The notes beneath the pieces are model-generated. The model had not been told where the DNA came from, searched no databases, and saw nothing but the letters and a program-made list of their open reading frames with translations. Source: Clostridia bacterium (GTDB lineage Bacteria > Bacillota_A > Clostridia > Christensenellales > Aristaeellaceae). From it: a DNA stretch of 34,230 nt. Positions 16,968-25,558 of the stretch are shown piece by piece (positions within the stretch are counted from its first letter, which is position 1; each line of letters opens with the position of its first letter). The DNA lies in the NCBI GenBank assembly GCA_017464225.1, contig JAFUDW010000039.1:1-34230 (forward strand). Reading direction: 5' to 3'. A program made the position numbers and the translations under genes.

Positions 16968-17004
16968 CCTAAATTATATCCTAAATCCGGCAAAATCATG
17001 TAAC

Positions 17005-17052
17005 AAAACCGGAAAGTCAAGGGGAGCAAGCGCCGCCCAATGGCTTTCCGGT
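17005..17052 (-). terminator. Terminator-like stem-loop after the TPM gene
   Basis: On the minus strand a 9-bp perfect stem ACCGGAAAG/CTTTCCGGT (17044-17052 with 17008-17016) with a long loop of 27 nt is followed by TTTG. It lies about 30 bp after the stop of the TPM-domain gene. The long loop makes it weaker than a classical terminator. Confidence 0.5.
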
Positions 17053-17084
17053 CATTATCATCTTTGCATGTTGCGCGTTGGGTA

Positions 17085-17873
17085 TCAGAAGCCGTGGCTT
17101 CCGCTGCTGCCGCCTCCGCTATGGCCGCCGCCGGAGAACCCGCCTCCGCCGCTGTGGCCGCCGCCGGAGAATCCGCCGCCGCCATGGCCGCCTCCGCCGC
17201 CCGTAACGACGACGGCGCTTTCCCTGCGGTGCCGGGTGCTTTTGATCAGGCGCTGATCCAGGATTTGCAGATCAACCTGGGTTTTCATCTCCTGCTTGTC
17301 CGGGGCGCGGAGCGCCTGCACGCTGGTATGCCGCACGATCAGGAAGGCGGCGATCAGCGCGGCGCTCACGGCCATGAGCAGGTTGCAGATCATCCGCATG
17401 GGGGAGAAGATGCGCTGGCCCTCCGCCAGGGCGTACACCTGGTTGAAGCCCTCCTGGGCGCAGCGGTAATACTGGCCGAAGGAGGCGTAGCGGTAGATAT
17501 TATCGGTAATAGCGTAAGCGCCGGCCCGTCCCACCTTCTTTTCCAGGTCGCCCCGGGTGAAGATGCAGATTTCCCGGCTGTTCATATCGATGACCATGAC
17601 CACGCCGGAATGGGAGCGCTGGGGGCTGATATGCTGGTCAAAATACTGCTCGGCCAGCACATCCACTGTGCCGGGGGCGTTGGTGGACCAGAACGCGGCG
17701 TCGCCATAGGCCGTCAGCTTGGCCATATCCTGGGCCAGCAGCTCGATCTCCAGGCTGCCCAGCAGCCCGGCCTCGTCGTCCACCGATACGGTATAGCCGC
17801 TATCGGCCCGGGCTGAAAACAGCGCCAGCGTCAGCAGCGTCGAGAGCAGCAGCGCGAAAAACCGTTTTTTCAT
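17085..17873 (-). CDS. TPM-domain membrane protein with Gly/His/Ser tail
   Basis: The 262-residue protein has a signal peptide (1-23), then a TPM domain outside the membrane (about 27-150; VDDEAGLL and GVVMVIDMNSREICIFTRGD are typical), one membrane segment (about 166-182, MAVSAALIAAFLIV), a short cytoplasmic region and a C-terminal tail of GGGHSGGG-type repeats from about residue 222. TPM proteins (YgcG/Psb32 group) have been linked to phosphatase activity and membrane-complex repair; the precise role is unknown. The start overlaps the stop of the zinc-ribbon gene in an ATGA, so the two are translationally coupled and probably act together. Confidence 0.85.
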   Translation of the reverse strand: MKKRFFALLLSTLLTLALFSARADSGYTVSVDDEAGLLGSLEIELLAQDMAKLTAYGDAAFWSTNAPGTVDVLAEQYFDQHISPQRSHSGVVMVIDMNSREICIFTRGDLEKKVGRAGAYAITDNIYRYASFGQYYRCAQEGFNQVYALAEGQRIFSPMRMICNLLMAVSAALIAAFLIVRHTSVQALRAPDKQEMKTQVDLQILDQRLIKSTRHRRESAVVVTGGGGGHGGGGFSGGGHSGGGGFSGGGHSGGGSSGSHGF

Positions 17874-19477
17874 GCCTGCTCCGCCTCCTCTCCCACAAAG
17901 GGCACGGGCCGGGATACAAAGGCGTTATGCGCCTTGTTGAGCCGCGCCATGGACAGGGCGGTGAGCAGCAGCTGCGCGATGCAGCACAGGTAGAAGTACA
18001 GATCGGCTGTACCGTTCTGGATCAGCAGCAGCGTCACGATCATGGCGGCCAGCCGCCCGATGTAGAGCAGGCCGTCCAGCCCGCCGCCGCGCTGCCAGCG
18101 CGAGAACAGGAACATGGCCAGCGAGCATATTTGCACCTGGGTGGGCAGCCAGGCGTGATCGGACAAAAGCCCGGCCAGGAAAGCGTTGAAATTATAGGAG
18201 GACATATAGGCCATGCACATGCCGATCAGCGATATGCCGCCCACCACTGCCAGCGGCGTATACCAGCGGGCGGCGCGCCTGCTGAGGGAGGACGTCCGCT
18301 TGACGCGCCCGGTCCGGGGATCGGGATGGAGCTGCTGCCAGGTATAATCGTTTTCTCGGTTCTGGCGGATGCGCAGATCGCGGAAGACCCGGGCGATCAC
18401 CCATTGGGCCATGGCGGCTGTGAGCCCGCACAGGGCGGCCAGCAGCCGCGGGCGCAGGATGACCACAAAATGCATCAGCACCAGCAGCGCCAGCGCCAGC
18501 ACGGTGAGCTGGGCGGCAAGCACGCCAAACCGGCGATTGCTCACCGGCGTATCGCATACGATCTCTCCGGTATCGCCGTTGACCGCGGTGTATACCACCC
18601 GGCCGCCGCTGCGGTGGGCCAGCAGCCAGACCGGCATCAGCAGCAGATCAGCGCCGGTGGAAAAGCTGGAATCGGGGAAGGCCACCTTGGCGTCCCCCAT
18701 TTTAACGCGCTTGACAAACGCATTGTTCCAGGCCTTCCGGGCATTTTCCCGCAGGCTTTCGCCAAACAGCGAGGGCTCGGTATCGGGCGTTTCGGCATAA
18801 AAGCCGCACAGATATGCCGGATGGAAATCCACGGCGCGCTGGGCGGAAAACCGGAGCTGCTCCGCTGTTTCATCCTCAAAGGATACCGAGGCGTCATAGA
18901 TCGCTCCCGATACCGCCACGCTGCCCGCCACGGTATAGCTGTACTGGTCGGAATAATCGTAACGGCTGTCGGAATGGGTATGGGTGGCCGAACCGGCCAG
19001 GTTATCGCCCGCCGCTTTGCCGTTCATGCGCCAGAAGGGCACGTACACCGGCCGGAAATGGCCAATGGTCTCCTGCGCGGCAAAGTCGTCGGGCGCGTAG
19101 CGCGATTCCTTTACCCGCTTGCGGTAGATATTTTCGCATTCCTCCCGGCTCACATGAAAGGGCACCAGCTGGGCCGGCCGCATCACGCGGGTGAGCCGCT
19201 GGGTCAGTATCACGTCGGCGCCGCAATAGCTGCAAAAGCTGGTGGCCGCCGTCTGGGAAGTGTGCACCGCCGCGCCGCACTGGGGGCAGCGGTATTCTGC
19301 GGCCTCCATCATGCCGTCCCCGGCGTCCCGGGAGGGATCGGGAATGGCTGAAACATCGTATTGCTGACCGCAGCTGTCGCAGCGCATGCGCCCGGAAGCG
19401 ATATCGTAGCGCAGGCCGCTGCCGCAGCCCGGACAGCCAAAGCGCAGGCCGTCCGCCGCGCGGGCATGATCATCCAT
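17870..19477 (-). CDS. Double zinc-ribbon membrane protein (TFIIB-type zinc ribbon family)
   Basis: The 535-residue protein begins with two treble-clef-like zinc ribbons: C15/C18 with C33/C36 and C64/C67 with C82/C85. A central beta-rich region (about 95-300) contains FRPVYVPFWRM and repeated Tyr/Ser segments. The C-terminal third has about five to six membrane helices (from RFGVLAAQLTVLALALLVLMH on, with a basic cytoplasmic loop of RKR/RTG type between). Such proteins are common in Clostridia and usually adjoin TPM or SPFH/PspA-like genes; function is unknown. AGGGGA precedes the ATG by 6 nt. First gene of a two-gene operon under 19510-19538. Confidence 0.8.
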   Translation of the reverse strand: MDDHARAADGLRFGCPGCGSGLRYDIASGRMRCDSCGQQYDVSAIPDPSRDAGDGMMEAAEYRCPQCGAAVHTSQTAATSFCSYCGADVILTQRLTRVMRPAQLVPFHVSREECENIYRKRVKESRYAPDDFAAQETIGHFRPVYVPFWRMNGKAAGDNLAGSATHTHSDSRYDYSDQYSYTVAGSVAVSGAIYDASVSFEDETAEQLRFSAQRAVDFHPAYLCGFYAETPDTEPSLFGESLRENARKAWNNAFVKRVKMGDAKVAFPDSSFSTGADLLLMPVWLLAHRSGGRVVYTAVNGDTGEIVCDTPVSNRRFGVLAAQLTVLALALLVLMHFVVILRPRLLAALCGLTAAMAQWVIARVFRDLRIRQNRENDYTWQQLHPDPRTGRVKRTSSLSRRAARWYTPLAVVGGISLIGMCMAYMSSYNFNAFLAGLLSDHAWLPTQVQICSLAMFLFSRWQRGGGLDGLLYIGRLAAMIVTLLLIQNGTADLYFYLCCIAQLLLTALSMARLNKAHNAFVSRPVPFVGEEAEQA

Positions 19478-19509
19478 GGCAATCCCCTGCCTTTCGTTTT
19501 TCTGCCCCT

Positions 19510-19538
19510 ATAGTACGATAAAACAGCGCTTTTTTCAA
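19510..19538 (-). promoter_or_regulatory. Sigma-A promoter of the zinc-ribbon/TPM operon
   Basis: The minus strand reads TTGAAA, 17 nt, TACTAT, about 25-30 nt upstream of the ATG at 19477. Seen in sequence. Confidence 0.6.
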
Positions 19539-19560
19539 TATGAAAAAGGGCAAAAAACAG

Positions 19561-19582
19561 AAAAATCCGCGCTTTACTGCGC
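19561..19582 (-). terminator. Terminator overlapping the winged-helix stop codon
   Basis: A short GCGC/GCGC stem (19569-19582) has the TAA stop in its loop and is followed on the minus strand by a T-rich stretch (ATTTTTCTGTTTTTT). The stem is only 4 bp, so this is a weak call supported mainly by the T-run. Confidence 0.4.
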
Positions 19583-19924
19583 CAGCCGCACCAGCGCCTT
19601 GGGATTGATGCAGTAGCCCTTGCGATACACCGTGGTAATGGTATCGCTGCCCATTTTGGCGCGCAGGCGCTGTACGTGCACGTCCACCGTGCGCGTTTCA
19701 TAGCCCGCCGCGCTGCCCCAGGCGCCGCAGAGCAGCTCGTTCCGGCTCAGGGCGGGTACGGGTGCGCCTGTATTTTCGGCGTCCAGAGCGCTTTTCAGCA
19801 GCTGGTCAAATAGCAGGTATTCCTGCTGGGTCAGGCGGTAGCGATGCCGGAAAAGGCTGACCGTGCAGAGCACAGGGTTCAGCTGGATACCGTGGCGAAG
19901 GGTTGTCTTTTGTGTATACCGCAT
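19574..19924 (-). CDS. Orphan OmpR/PhoB-type winged-helix DNA-binding protein
   Basis: The 116-residue protein is only the C-terminal effector domain of response regulators. It has a beta-strand lead-in (PVLCTVSLFRHRYRLTQQEYLLFDQLLK), then LSRNELLCGAWG, the recognition helix TRTVDVHVQRLRAKM and the wing TITTVYRKGYCI. There is no receiver domain and no kinase nearby. The start at 19924 has GAGGTG 6 nt upstream, whereas upstream ATGs at 19930 and 19954 lack spacing. It could be a constitutive DNA-binding regulator of adjacent genes or of itself; targets are unknown. Transcribed separately from the zinc-ribbon operon by position. Confidence 0.8.
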   Translation of the reverse strand: MRYTQKTTLRHGIQLNPVLCTVSLFRHRYRLTQQEYLLFDQLLKSALDAENTGAPVPALSRNELLCGAWGSAAGYETRTVDVHVQRLRAKMGSDTITTVYRKGYCINPKALVRLAQ

Positions 19925-20025
19925 AGTCATCACCTCACTATATATACGATGCAAAGCGGCAAATTATTGCAGTTGTTCATAGAATATTAACAAAAAAATT
20001 TTTGGCTGTATGTTTTCCCGCCGCC

Positions 20026-20055
20026 GCATATCTGTACAGGCGCGTGTGCATACTA
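20026..20055 (+). promoter_or_regulatory. Forespore (sigma-G/F type) promoter of the RsfA-like gene
   Basis: GCATA, 18 nt, CATACTA: the same boxes and the same spacing as the sleB promoter at 4412-4441. The predicted start is about 30 nt before the ATG. Bacillus rsfA is itself under forespore sigma factors, which supports the call. Confidence 0.75.
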
Positions 20056-20092
20056 TGTGAAGTAAGGATCAGGATATAACGGAGGGATGAAT

Positions 20093-20875
20093 ATGGAACA
20101 AACGGCAGTTCGCGCCCACAGCGGATGGCGGGAGGACGAAATCGACCGGCTGTGGCATGAGATCCAGCAGGCCAATGAAAACGGGCAGCCGCTCCGGTCT
20201 GTGTTTGAGCAGATGGGACAAACGCTGGGGCGCAAGCCCAACAGCGTGCGCAATTATTATTATATGCAGCTCCGTCCCCGGGACGGCCGGGCCATGCGCC
20301 GGGCCGCGCCATTTGAAACCTTTACAGAGGAGGAGGTGCGCGGTCTGGTGCGCGGCGTATTGAGCGCCCGGGCCCGGGGGCAGTCGGTGCGCGCCGCGGT
20401 GATGACCATGAGCGGCGGCGATCACGCGCGCATGCTGCGCTATCAGAACAAGTATCGCTCGGTGCTCAAAAAACGCCCGCAGCTGATCCGCGAGGTGCTG
20501 GAAGAGCTCCGGCAGGAGGGCGTCGAGTGCGCGGATCCCCTGAAGCGCGAGCCGCAGCGGGAGGATCTGCAGGAGTCCGTGCGCCAGAAAATCGAAGCCC
20601 TGGGCGACAGCGACGTGCGCCAGCTGCTCACCGGCATGAACGCGCTGCTGGATCGAGCGCTGGACAGCGATCCCCAGACCGGCCGCGACCGCATGCGCGT
20701 GCGGCTGGACATGGCCCAGCTGCGCTACGACGCCCTGTGCCGCGCTTCGGGCGATATGCTGCTGCTCTGCAAGGAATACCTTGGGCAGGAGGAGGATACC
20801 CGCATGGCCGCCATGCCCGCCTTTCTGGACGCGCTGAGCCAGCACGTGACCAGCGTGGAGAACGCGATGCACTGA
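20093..20875 (+). CDS. RsfA/YlbO-like forespore regulator with Myb/SANT domain
   Basis: The 260-residue protein has an N-terminal Myb/SANT-like helix-turn-helix (about 8-60): GWREDEIDRLWHEI, then SVFEQMGQTLGRKPNSVRNYYY. This matches the layout of Bacillus RsfA, a forespore transcription factor. The rest is helical and charged, with a likely coiled coil and a C-terminal helical bundle. GGAGGG lies 6-7 nt before the ATG at 20093; the ATG at 20087 touches it. The forespore-type promoter upstream agrees with a sporulation role. Orthology to rsfA is not proven; clostridial relatives are usually annotated as hypothetical. Confidence 0.7.
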   Translation: MEQTAVRAHSGWREDEIDRLWHEIQQANENGQPLRSVFEQMGQTLGRKPNSVRNYYYMQLRPRDGRAMRRAAPFETFTEEEVRGLVRGVLSARARGQSVRAAVMTMSGGDHARMLRYQNKYRSVLKKRPQLIREVLEELRQEGVECADPLKREPQREDLQESVRQKIEALGDSDVRQLLTGMNALLDRALDSDPQTGRDRMRVRLDMAQLRYDALCRASGDMLLLCKEYLGQEEDTRMAAMPAFLDALSQHVTSVENAMH

Positions 20876-20920
20876 TGCTGCATATATTATTATCTCGAGT
20901 TGGAAAGAGGGGAACAATAA

Positions 20921-21214
20921 GGGGCGCTGCGGGCCCCTCGGGAAGGTTTTCTGGGCGCTCGAAGCCCCCAGACCCGCCGGTTGCGGATGCTGTTTGCGTG
21001 CTCTTTCCAGCAATTTCCCGCAGTTGATTGAAAAGGGGTTGTCGCAAGGAGCGCACCGGGAATACGCCGCAACACAAAAACGACTGGAAACGAGCAAGCT
21101 CGATCCAGCCGTTTTGCTTATGCGGCTATGACGCTAACGCGTCATTGACGTCGGCAAGCCGCCGTCATTTTCGGTGCGGCTAACATATTTAAACTTCGAT
21201 AGCAAGTTCCAGTC
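20921..21214 (+). repeat. Dispersed structured repeat, copy 2 (core 21051-21179)
   Basis: Same element as 1839-2131. In the 129-bp core, copy 2 has three changes. One is in the P4 loop (TGAC to TAAC). The other two fall in the P1 stem, where they turn a G-C and an A-T pair into G-T pairs, which stay paired only in plus-strand RNA. Upstream hairpins are kept in shape but not in sequence (GGGGC/GCCCC and TCTGGG/CCCAGA). It fills the gap between the RsfA-like gene and the convergent GH65 gene. Its right end, CCAGTC, also forms the hairpin at 21208-21228. Confidence 0.75.
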
Positions 21215-21228
21215 CACAAATGACTGGA
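21208..21228 (-). terminator. Stem-loop after the GH65 stop codon
   Basis: TCCAGTC/GACTGGA with a 7-nt loop directly follows the stop on the minus strand. No T-run follows, so it is a weak terminator or a 3'-end stabiliser. One arm belongs to the right end of the dispersed repeat. Confidence 0.45.
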
Positions 21229-23556
21229 TCACCGCTTCGCGCTGACCGTTTCGCCGGGTTGCAGCACATATTCCCTGCCGTACAGTGTGAGCCGTGCCGG
21301 AGCATCGCCGCGGTTTGTAACGGTGATCTGGCCGGGCGTGGCGTGCAGCGCCAGCAGGCTGCCGCGCCAGCATAGCGGGAAGCGCAGGCTGCTCCAGGCT
21401 TTGGGCAGGCGCGGCGCCACGTGCAGCGCGTCGCCCACCACGCGGACGCCGCCGAAACCGTACACGGCGCACTGCCAGATGCCGCCCATGGAAGCGGTAT
21501 GCACGCCCATGTCCGACGTGCCCATATTGGGCCCCAGGTCAATATTCCCGCAGCCCTCGAAGAAGCGATAGGCCGTGGCGTCCTCGCCCAGATCGGCGGC
21601 TAGCACGCAGTGGGTGGATTTGGACAGCGAGGAATCGTGCAGCGTGCGGGCCTCGTAGAAGTAATAGTTTTTAACTTTGATATCCCGGGGGAACAGATCA
21701 TCCATCAGCAGCATGAGCACCAGCGTGTCGGCCTGCTTGTGCACCTGCATGGCGCTGATCTGCTCGTTGTTGTAATCCTGGTAAATGGAGCCCACCTGTT
21801 TGGCGTTTTTGTAGGGGGTCAGATCCACTGATTTCAGGTCAAAGTATCCGTCAAACTGGGGCACGATGCCATCCTTGTTGGGCTTGGGCAGGTACACCCC
21901 ATCCAGCACCGCGGCGATCTTCATTCGGCAGAGCGTCAGCCCAAACTGCGCGTCCAGGCGGCGGTATACGTCGTCGTTCCGCTTTTCCAGCAGATCGATC
22001 ACCGCCAGCGCCTGCTTCATGTTGTTGGCCGCCATATAGTTGGTATAGGCGTTGTTATCCACGTGCTCCTTGTATTCATCTGGGCCGATGACGTCCAGGA
22101 TCACATACGCGCCGCGCTTTTCATCCCAGGTGAAGCGGCTGGCCCAGAACCGGGCGGTATCGATAATGATCTCATACCCGCATTCGTCCATGAACCGCTC
22201 GTCCCCGGTGACGGCATGATAGAGCTGCACGGCAAAGCTGACGTCCGCCGTGATATGCTGCTCGATCATGCCTGTGAGGATGGGAATGGGCTTGCCGGTG
22301 ACGATATCGGCGCTGCCCCACAGCGGGGTGACCTCGCCATCGTCGATCCAGGCGGCCTCCCAGGGGTACATGGCGCCCTCGTAGCCGTTTTCCGCCGCCT
22401 TCTTGCGCGCGCCGTACAGACCCTTATAGCGGTAGGTCAGCAGCGTCCGGGCGGCTTCGGGCTGGGTCAGGATGAAATAGGGCAGGATAAATATTTCGGT
22501 ATCCCAGAAGGAATGGCCCTTGTAGCCCTCGCCCGTCATGCCCTTGGCGCCGATGCCCACCCGGGGATCGTCCTTCTTGGCCATGATGTTCAGGTGGTAC
22601 AGGGCAAAGCGCAGCAGCAGCTGGTCAAAGGGATTCCGGGATTCCACCAGGATATCGTTCTTTTCCCAAAAGCGCAGCCAGGCCGCGCCGCTGCGGGCAA
22701 ATGCGCCGTCATAGCCCATTTCCCGGGCGTCTTCGGCCATTTTCAGGCCGTCGGCCATGGCTGGGGAAACGGCGTCCTCCAGCCCGTCGTAGGCCAGATC
22801 GCGGCTGGTGGTGACGGCAGTCAGCTTTTCAATGACGAGGTCCTGGCCCTGCTTTACGCCAAACACCGCCTTGACGCCCAGGTAACGGCGGTCGATGACC
22901 GGCCACAGCCGCCGGGGCTCGGCGCTGTAGCGGAAGGCGGTATGCAGACAGCAGGATACGCCCGACTGGACGGTTTTGCTCACCATGCGCAGGATGCCGC
23001 CGGGCATCATGCGCTTGTCGCCTTCGTGGAAATGCTGGGAGCCCGTGCAGGTCACCCGGCCGTCAATGCCGCTTTCCAGCGTGATTTCGCAGTCGCCGTC
23101 CAGCGGCGTGATCCGGGCGCGCATGGCCAGCAAATGCTCGTTATCCAGCGAAGCGAAGCGCTCAAACCTCATGCGGAAACGGCTGCCGTCGTCCCGCGTC
23201 CACAAAAGCGTCCGGGTGACCTCGCCGGTCTGCAGATCCATGACGCGCAGGTAGTCCTGGGTCGATCCCCTGTCCATGGCGAAGGGCGCGCCGTCCAGCC
23301 TCAGGTTCAGGTTGGTCACGTCAGGCAGGTTGGGCAGCTCGCAGACCTCGTTTTCATCAAACTTGTTGAAGGTGCCCGTCACCAGCAGGTCGCGGGTCTG
23401 GCCCACATAGCGCTCCTCCAGCGCGTCGCGCTGGCCCAGATATCCGTTTCCCTGGCAGAATATGGCCTCGCATTTTCCCTGGTGATCGATGTCAAAATCG
23501 GTTTCGGCAATCAGCCAGTTCTCCTTGGCGCCTTGGCCCCAGTCGTATTTCAGCAT
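21229..23556 (-). CDS. GH65 alpha-glucoside phosphorylase (kojibiose/nigerose/maltose type)
   Basis: Inverting phosphorylase that splits an alpha-linked glucobiose with phosphate to beta-glucose-1-phosphate and glucose in the cytoplasm. The 775-residue length is normal. The order is an N-terminal beta-sandwich (1-260), a linker, an (alpha/alpha)6 barrel and a C-terminal beta-domain. The likely catalytic acid is E494 in VIGPDEYKEHVDNNAY. GYKGHSFWDTEIF, KQADTLVLMLL and the phosphate-site block GVHTASMGGIWQ are present. Last gene of the lacI-ABC operon, 28 bp after permease 2, so its substrate enters through that transporter. The sequence cannot separate kojibiose, nigerose, maltose or trehalose specificity. 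Confidence 0.93.
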   Translation of the reverse strand: MLKYDWGQGAKENWLIAETDFDIDHQGKCEAIFCQGNGYLGQRDALEERYVGQTRDLLVTGTFNKFDENEVCELPNLPDVTNLNLRLDGAPFAMDRGSTQDYLRVMDLQTGEVTRTLLWTRDDGSRFRMRFERFASLDNEHLLAMRARITPLDGDCEITLESGIDGRVTCTGSQHFHEGDKRMMPGGILRMVSKTVQSGVSCCLHTAFRYSAEPRRLWPVIDRRYLGVKAVFGVKQGQDLVIEKLTAVTTSRDLAYDGLEDAVSPAMADGLKMAEDAREMGYDGAFARSGAAWLRFWEKNDILVESRNPFDQLLLRFALYHLNIMAKKDDPRVGIGAKGMTGEGYKGHSFWDTEIFILPYFILTQPEAARTLLTYRYKGLYGARKKAAENGYEGAMYPWEAAWIDDGEVTPLWGSADIVTGKPIPILTGMIEQHITADVSFAVQLYHAVTGDERFMDECGYEIIIDTARFWASRFTWDEKRGAYVILDVIGPDEYKEHVDNNAYTNYMAANNMKQALAVIDLLEKRNDDVYRRLDAQFGLTLCRMKIAAVLDGVYLPKPNKDGIVPQFDGYFDLKSVDLTPYKNAKQVGSIYQDYNNEQISAMQVHKQADTLVLMLLMDDLFPRDIKVKNYYFYEARTLHDSSLSKSTHCVLAADLGEDATAYRFFEGCGNIDLGPNMGTSDMGVHTASMGGIWQCAVYGFGGVRVVGDALHVAPRLPKAWSSLRFPLCWRGSLLALHATPGQITVTNRGDAPARLTLYGREYVLQPGETVSAKR

Positions 23557-23584
23557 CGCTGTATACAGCCTTTCATTCAGAGTA

Positions 23585-24475
23585 TCAGCCCTTCACGGCC
23601 GAGCCGGCCACAGAGGCCTGCACCTGCTCCTGCGCCAGCATGTAGATAATGATACCAGGAAGCACGACCAGCGTCAAGGCGGCAAACATGCGGGTATAAT
23701 CGTAGGAAAACGCCTGGTTGAAGGAAGCCAGCGATACCGGCAGCGTGCGGTTTTTGGCCGAGGAGGTCAGCAGGGCGGCAAAGTAATACTCGTTCCAGTT
23801 GCCCAGGAACATCAAGATGCCCGCCGTAAAGATGCCGGTCTTGGCCAGGGGCATATTGATCTGCCAGAAGGTGCGGAAGAAGCCCGCGCCGTCGATCTCG
23901 GCGGCCTCGTTCAGCTCCTTGGGGATGGAGGCAAAGTTGGACCGCAGGATGAACAGGCTGGAGGCGATGGAGCTGCTGAGGTATACCAGGAACAGGCCGG
24001 TCTTGGTATCGTACAGGTTCAGCTTCATGATCAGACTGAAGATGGGCTGGGTCTTGGTATGACCGGGCACCAGCAGGGTAACGGTGAGCAGCACGTAGAT
24101 CAGGTTTTTCAGCGGGAAATTGTACTTGGCGATCACGTAGGAGCTCATGGACAGGATGATCATGGCCACCACGGTGGAGGAGGTGGCGATCAGGAAGCTG
24201 TTGATGGCATAGGTGCCAAAGTTGAACTGGCTGATCACCTGGCCGTAGGCGTTAAAATTGAAGGTATCGGGCATGGAAAAGGGCGAGCTCAGGATGGCGC
24301 CGTTGGACTTGAAGGAGGAGAGGATCACCCACAGGATGGGGCCCACGGAAGCCACCACGATGAAGGCCAGCGCCAGATAGGCGAAGATCAGATAGAGCAC
24401 GCGGCCGGGGGTCAGCTGCTTTTTGGCCATGCCGTCGCTGCCACGGAGCTTTCTTTTATTGGTTATGGCTGTCAT
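23585..24475 (-). CDS. Carbohydrate ABC permease 2 (CUT1, MalG-like)
   Basis: 296 residues, six membrane helices. A basic N-terminus and LYLIFAYLALAFIVVASVGP open the protein; the EAA loop reads NEAAEIDGAGFFRTFWQINMPL. AAAGGAGG lies 9 nt before the ATG. It pairs with the MalF-like permease (18-bp gap) and the upstream binding protein. No ATPase is encoded in the operon, as is usual for clostridial CUT1 systems that share an MsmX/UgpC-type ATPase. Confidence 0.92.
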   Translation of the reverse strand: MTAITNKRKLRGSDGMAKKQLTPGRVLYLIFAYLALAFIVVASVGPILWVILSSFKSNGAILSSPFSMPDTFNFNAYGQVISQFNFGTYAINSFLIATSSTVVAMIILSMSSYVIAKYNFPLKNLIYVLLTVTLLVPGHTKTQPIFSLIMKLNLYDTKTGLFLVYLSSSIASSLFILRSNFASIPKELNEAAEIDGAGFFRTFWQINMPLAKTGIFTAGILMFLGNWNEYYFAALLTSSAKNRTLPVSLASFNQAFSYDYTRMFAALTLVVLPGIIIYMLAQEQVQASVAGSAVKG

Positions 24476-24493
24476 GCGCGTTTTCCTCCTTTC

Positions 24494-25393
24494 TCAATAT
24501 ACCGGATCGTTCATGCGGAAGGCGCGGTTGACCACCAGCATGACCAGGATGCCGAAGATGAACATGATCAGCGCCACGGCGTTGGCCAGACCGTAGTTGT
24601 AATCGGTGGTGGCCTTCACCAGCAGCAGCGCCAGGCTGTTGGTATCGGTGCCGGGGCCGCCGCGGGTGGTCAGGGCGATGTTTTCATACATGGCGATGCG
24701 CGAGGTGACCGATAGGATCACGCCCGTGCCGATGGAATTGCGGCACAGCGGCAGATCAATGCGCAGCGTTTTCTGCCAGCCGGTGGCGCCGTCGATCTCG
24801 GCGGCCTCGTGCAATTCCTGGGGAATGGCCATCAGATCGGCCAGCACGATCAGCGTGACGATGACGGCGTAGAACAGCCAGGTAAAGGTAATGGCCCAGA
24901 AGGCCGCCGGCGATTCATAGAACCAGTTGACGCTGAACCCGGCGTTGAACTTTCGGATGATGCCGTTGAGCAGGCCGAAATCGTTATTGAAAATGAAGCG
25001 GTAGATCATGGCCCAGGCGGCGGCGGAGATCACGTTTGGGATCATGTATACCGCGCGGACGAATTTCCAGCCCGGAAGCTTTTGACCCAGCAGGAAGCCC
25101 ACCAGCGTGCCGATGCCCACGTGCAGCGTCATTGCGATCAGCGACCACCAGAACAGGTTGCGCAGCGAGGGCATAAAGCCGCGCATTTTAAACAGGCGGA
25201 TGAAATTGACAAACGGGTTTTTGATATCAAACTTGGGGCTGTTGAAGCCGTCCCAGGAGGTAAAGGCCGTCACCAGCACCTGCAGGATGGGGTACAGATA
25301 GAACATGGCGAACAGGATCAGCGTGGGCAGCAGGAACAGATAAATCTTGGGGAAATGCCGCCGCTCCAGCTTGGAATACCGGGCGATGCTCAT
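24494..25393 (-). CDS. Carbohydrate ABC permease 1 (CUT1, MalF-like)
   Basis: 299 residues, six membrane helices, the first at about 18-38 (YLFLLPTLILFAMFYLYPIL). The EAA loop HEAAEIDGATGWQKTLRIDLPL contacts the ATPase. The C-terminus RAFRMNDPVY is typical. AAAGGAG lies 9 nt before the ATG. It is separated from the binding-protein gene by 217 bp holding a terminator-like stem and a small inverted-repeat element, so permeases are probably made in smaller amounts than binding protein. Confidence 0.92.
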   Translation of the reverse strand: MSIARYSKLERRHFPKIYLFLLPTLILFAMFYLYPILQVLVTAFTSWDGFNSPKFDIKNPFVNFIRLFKMRGFMPSLRNLFWWSLIAMTLHVGIGTLVGFLLGQKLPGWKFVRAVYMIPNVISAAAWAMIYRFIFNNDFGLLNGIIRKFNAGFSVNWFYESPAAFWAITFTWLFYAVIVTLIVLADLMAIPQELHEAAEIDGATGWQKTLRIDLPLCRNSIGTGVILSVTSRIAMYENIALTTRGGPGTDTNSLALLLVKATTDYNYGLANAVALIMFIFGILVMLVVNRAFRMNDPVY

Positions 25394-25458
25394 TTGAGGT
25401 CACTCCTTTGCGTATTTGCCGGGAAAGGAAAAAGGAAGCTTTGGATACGAACAGAAAA

Positions 25459-25544
25459 CTGAAAACTGAAAAATGAATAATGAATATTTTGAAAGCGCCG
25501 TATATATCAGAACGGTATCAAACTATTCATTTTTCAATCTTCAG
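25459..25544. repeat. 86-bp AT-rich miniature inverted-repeat element
   Basis: The 21-bp ends (25459-25479 and 25524-25544) are inverted copies with three mismatches; the inner 13 bp, TGAAAAATGAATA/TATTCATTTTTCA, are perfect. The centre is AT-rich with no frame. It lies in the gap between binding protein and permease genes, on the operon mRNA, where it would form a long hairpin. Base composition differs sharply from the surrounding GC-rich genes, which suggests insertion. No clear target duplication. Confidence 0.55.
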
Positions 25545-25558
25545 CCTTCATACAGCGT

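Noticed and set aside
22063..23649. Long plus-strand frame opposite the GH65 gene
   Set aside because: Shadow of the GH65 coding sequence; no recognisable motifs.
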